Shown here in pieces: positions 5,387-5,862 of a DNA stretch of 5,862 bases. Under the pieces are notes generated by a model, which saw only the letters and a program-made list of their open reading frames with translations, had not been told where the DNA came from and did no database searches. The stretch comes from an uncultured Candidatus Melainabacteria bacterium (GTDB lineage: Bacteria > Cyanobacteriota > Vampirovibrionia > Gastranaerophilales > Gastranaerophilaceae). Location: positions 1 through 5,862 of the forward strand of contig CALEJY010000252.1 of assembly GCA_937898445.1 (NCBI GenBank). The letters run 5' to 3'. The first letter of the stretch is position 1. Each line of letters begins with the position of its first letter. The position numbers and the translations under genes were made by a program.

Positions 5387-5862
5387 AAAATCTCCTCGGT
5401 AATTTCAAGTGTAATTTCTTTGAAATTATTATCTTTTGCAATCATTTCAAGTTGGTTTATTAGTTGCACAATTTGTCTAAATCGGTTGTACTTTTTATGT
5501 ATAAATTCTATCGCATCGGGTGTAAATGGTATTTCAGATAATTGGTCAAAAATTTGTTTTAAATCACTTATTGAAAAAGTTGCAAATTTAACTATTTCTG
5601 AAAACCTATCAAAAAGATGTTTGTATCGTTCCAACTTTTTATGAGCCAATCCCATACCAACAAAGATTATTGGGCAATCCGTTTTATCATGAATATCTCT
5701 CAAAATTTCTATTGTCTTCAAGTTATTCATCAAATAATCTATTTCATCAACAATAATCAGTTGAGGTTTTTGTTTTAGTTTTTGAACTATTAAATTAAAA
5801 TTATCCGATGTTAAATATCTTGGAATTTCATCCATTTCTTTTGCAATTTCTTCTAATAGCCA
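5383..5862 (-). CDS. MuB/TnsC-type AAA+ ATPase of a DDE transposition system, N-terminus outside window
   Basis: The frame is open to the right edge and continues upstream of the internal ATG at 5835 (reading WLLEEIAKE), so 159 C-terminal residues are seen and the true start is outside. Walker B is plain: PQLIIVDEID, followed by YLMNNLKTIEILRDIHDK. Sensor-1-like CPIIFVGMG and a following HLFDRFSE with candidate arginine finger come next, then a helical lid with FTPDAIEFIHKKYNRFRQIVQLINQLE. This order and spacing fit MuB, TnsC/TniB and related target-selector ATPases. They bind DNA, form ATP-dependent filaments and direct a MuA/TnsB-like transposase to a target. The Walker A loop should lie just beyond the right edge, because WLLEEIA resembles the helix after GKT. 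The stop overlaps the next start by 4 nt (ATGA). A rve-type transposase gene would be expected further upstream, outside this window. Confidence 0.85.
   Translation of the reverse strand, partial: WLLEEIAKEMDEIPRYLTSDNFNLIVQKLKQKPQLIIVDEIDYLMNNLKTIEILRDIHDKTDCPIIFVGMGLAHKKLERYKHLFDRFSEIVKFATFSISDLKQIFDQLSEIPFTPDAIEFIHKKYNRFRQIVQLINQLEMIAKDNNFKEITLEITEEIL
5391..5396 (-). promoter_or_regulatory. Ribosome binding site inside the ATPase gene for the coupled second gene
   Basis: AGGAGA on the minus strand sits a few nt before the ATG at 5386, within the last codons of the ATPase gene. With the ATGA overlap it supports reinitiation or coupled translation and confirms the start of the recombinase-domain protein. 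Confidence 0.65.

Noticed and set aside
5420..5644. 74-aa plus-strand open frame
   Set aside because: Antisense to the MuB-like ATPase, whose motifs are clear.

Overview
The window is AT-rich bacterial DNA with strong Shine-Dalgarno sites, short intergenic gaps and one well-supported TTG start. The host cannot be fixed from sequence alone. The style of the small proteins and of the MuB-like operon fits an uncultured low-GC gut bacterium, perhaps a gut Melainabacteria/Gastranaerophilales lineage or its prophage, but this is a low-confidence impression. No rRNA, tRNA or CRISPR array was seen.

Left part (1-2311, minus strand): one unbroken reading frame of 770 codons that leaves the window at base 1. 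It starts at a TTG behind a perfect GGAGGT. Its first ~100 residues carry a PD-(D/E)xK-type nuclease signature (E24, D65/D66, Q85-x-K87) like Cap4/DUF4297 nucleases, followed by a long alpha-helical region with no visible P-loop. It is probably an anti-phage or genome-defence nuclease.

Middle (2312-4067): a 231-bp divergent intergenic region holds an array of five 11-bp tandem units (2399-2453) between putative promoters. To its right are two overlapping small plus-strand genes of unknown function (2543-2743 and 2727-2960). They run tail-to-tail into a 370-residue HNH endonuclease gene (2955-4067, minus). That protein resembles modification-dependent or defence HNH enzymes, with an integrase-like N-terminal helical domain and a C-terminal zinc-ribbon HNH domain.

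Right part (4068-5862): an 82-residue plus-strand gene of unknown function sits behind a consensus extended -10 promoter placed so that its mRNA may be leaderless. Its stop codon abuts the end of a minus-strand operon that enters from the right edge. In transcription order the operon holds a MuB/TnsC-type AAA+ ATPase (N-terminus outside the window), a winged-helix plus tyrosine-recombinase core-binding-domain protein with no catalytic domain, and a helix-turn-helix gene interrupted by two compensating frameshifts at A6 runs. The first three elements are coupled (4-nt ATGA overlap, then a 2-nt gap).

Taken together, this looks like the edge of a Mu-like transposable phage or transposon, or its remnant, next to or carrying a small group of nuclease defence genes and unknown small genes. 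The link between transposition module and nucleases is inferred from proximity.
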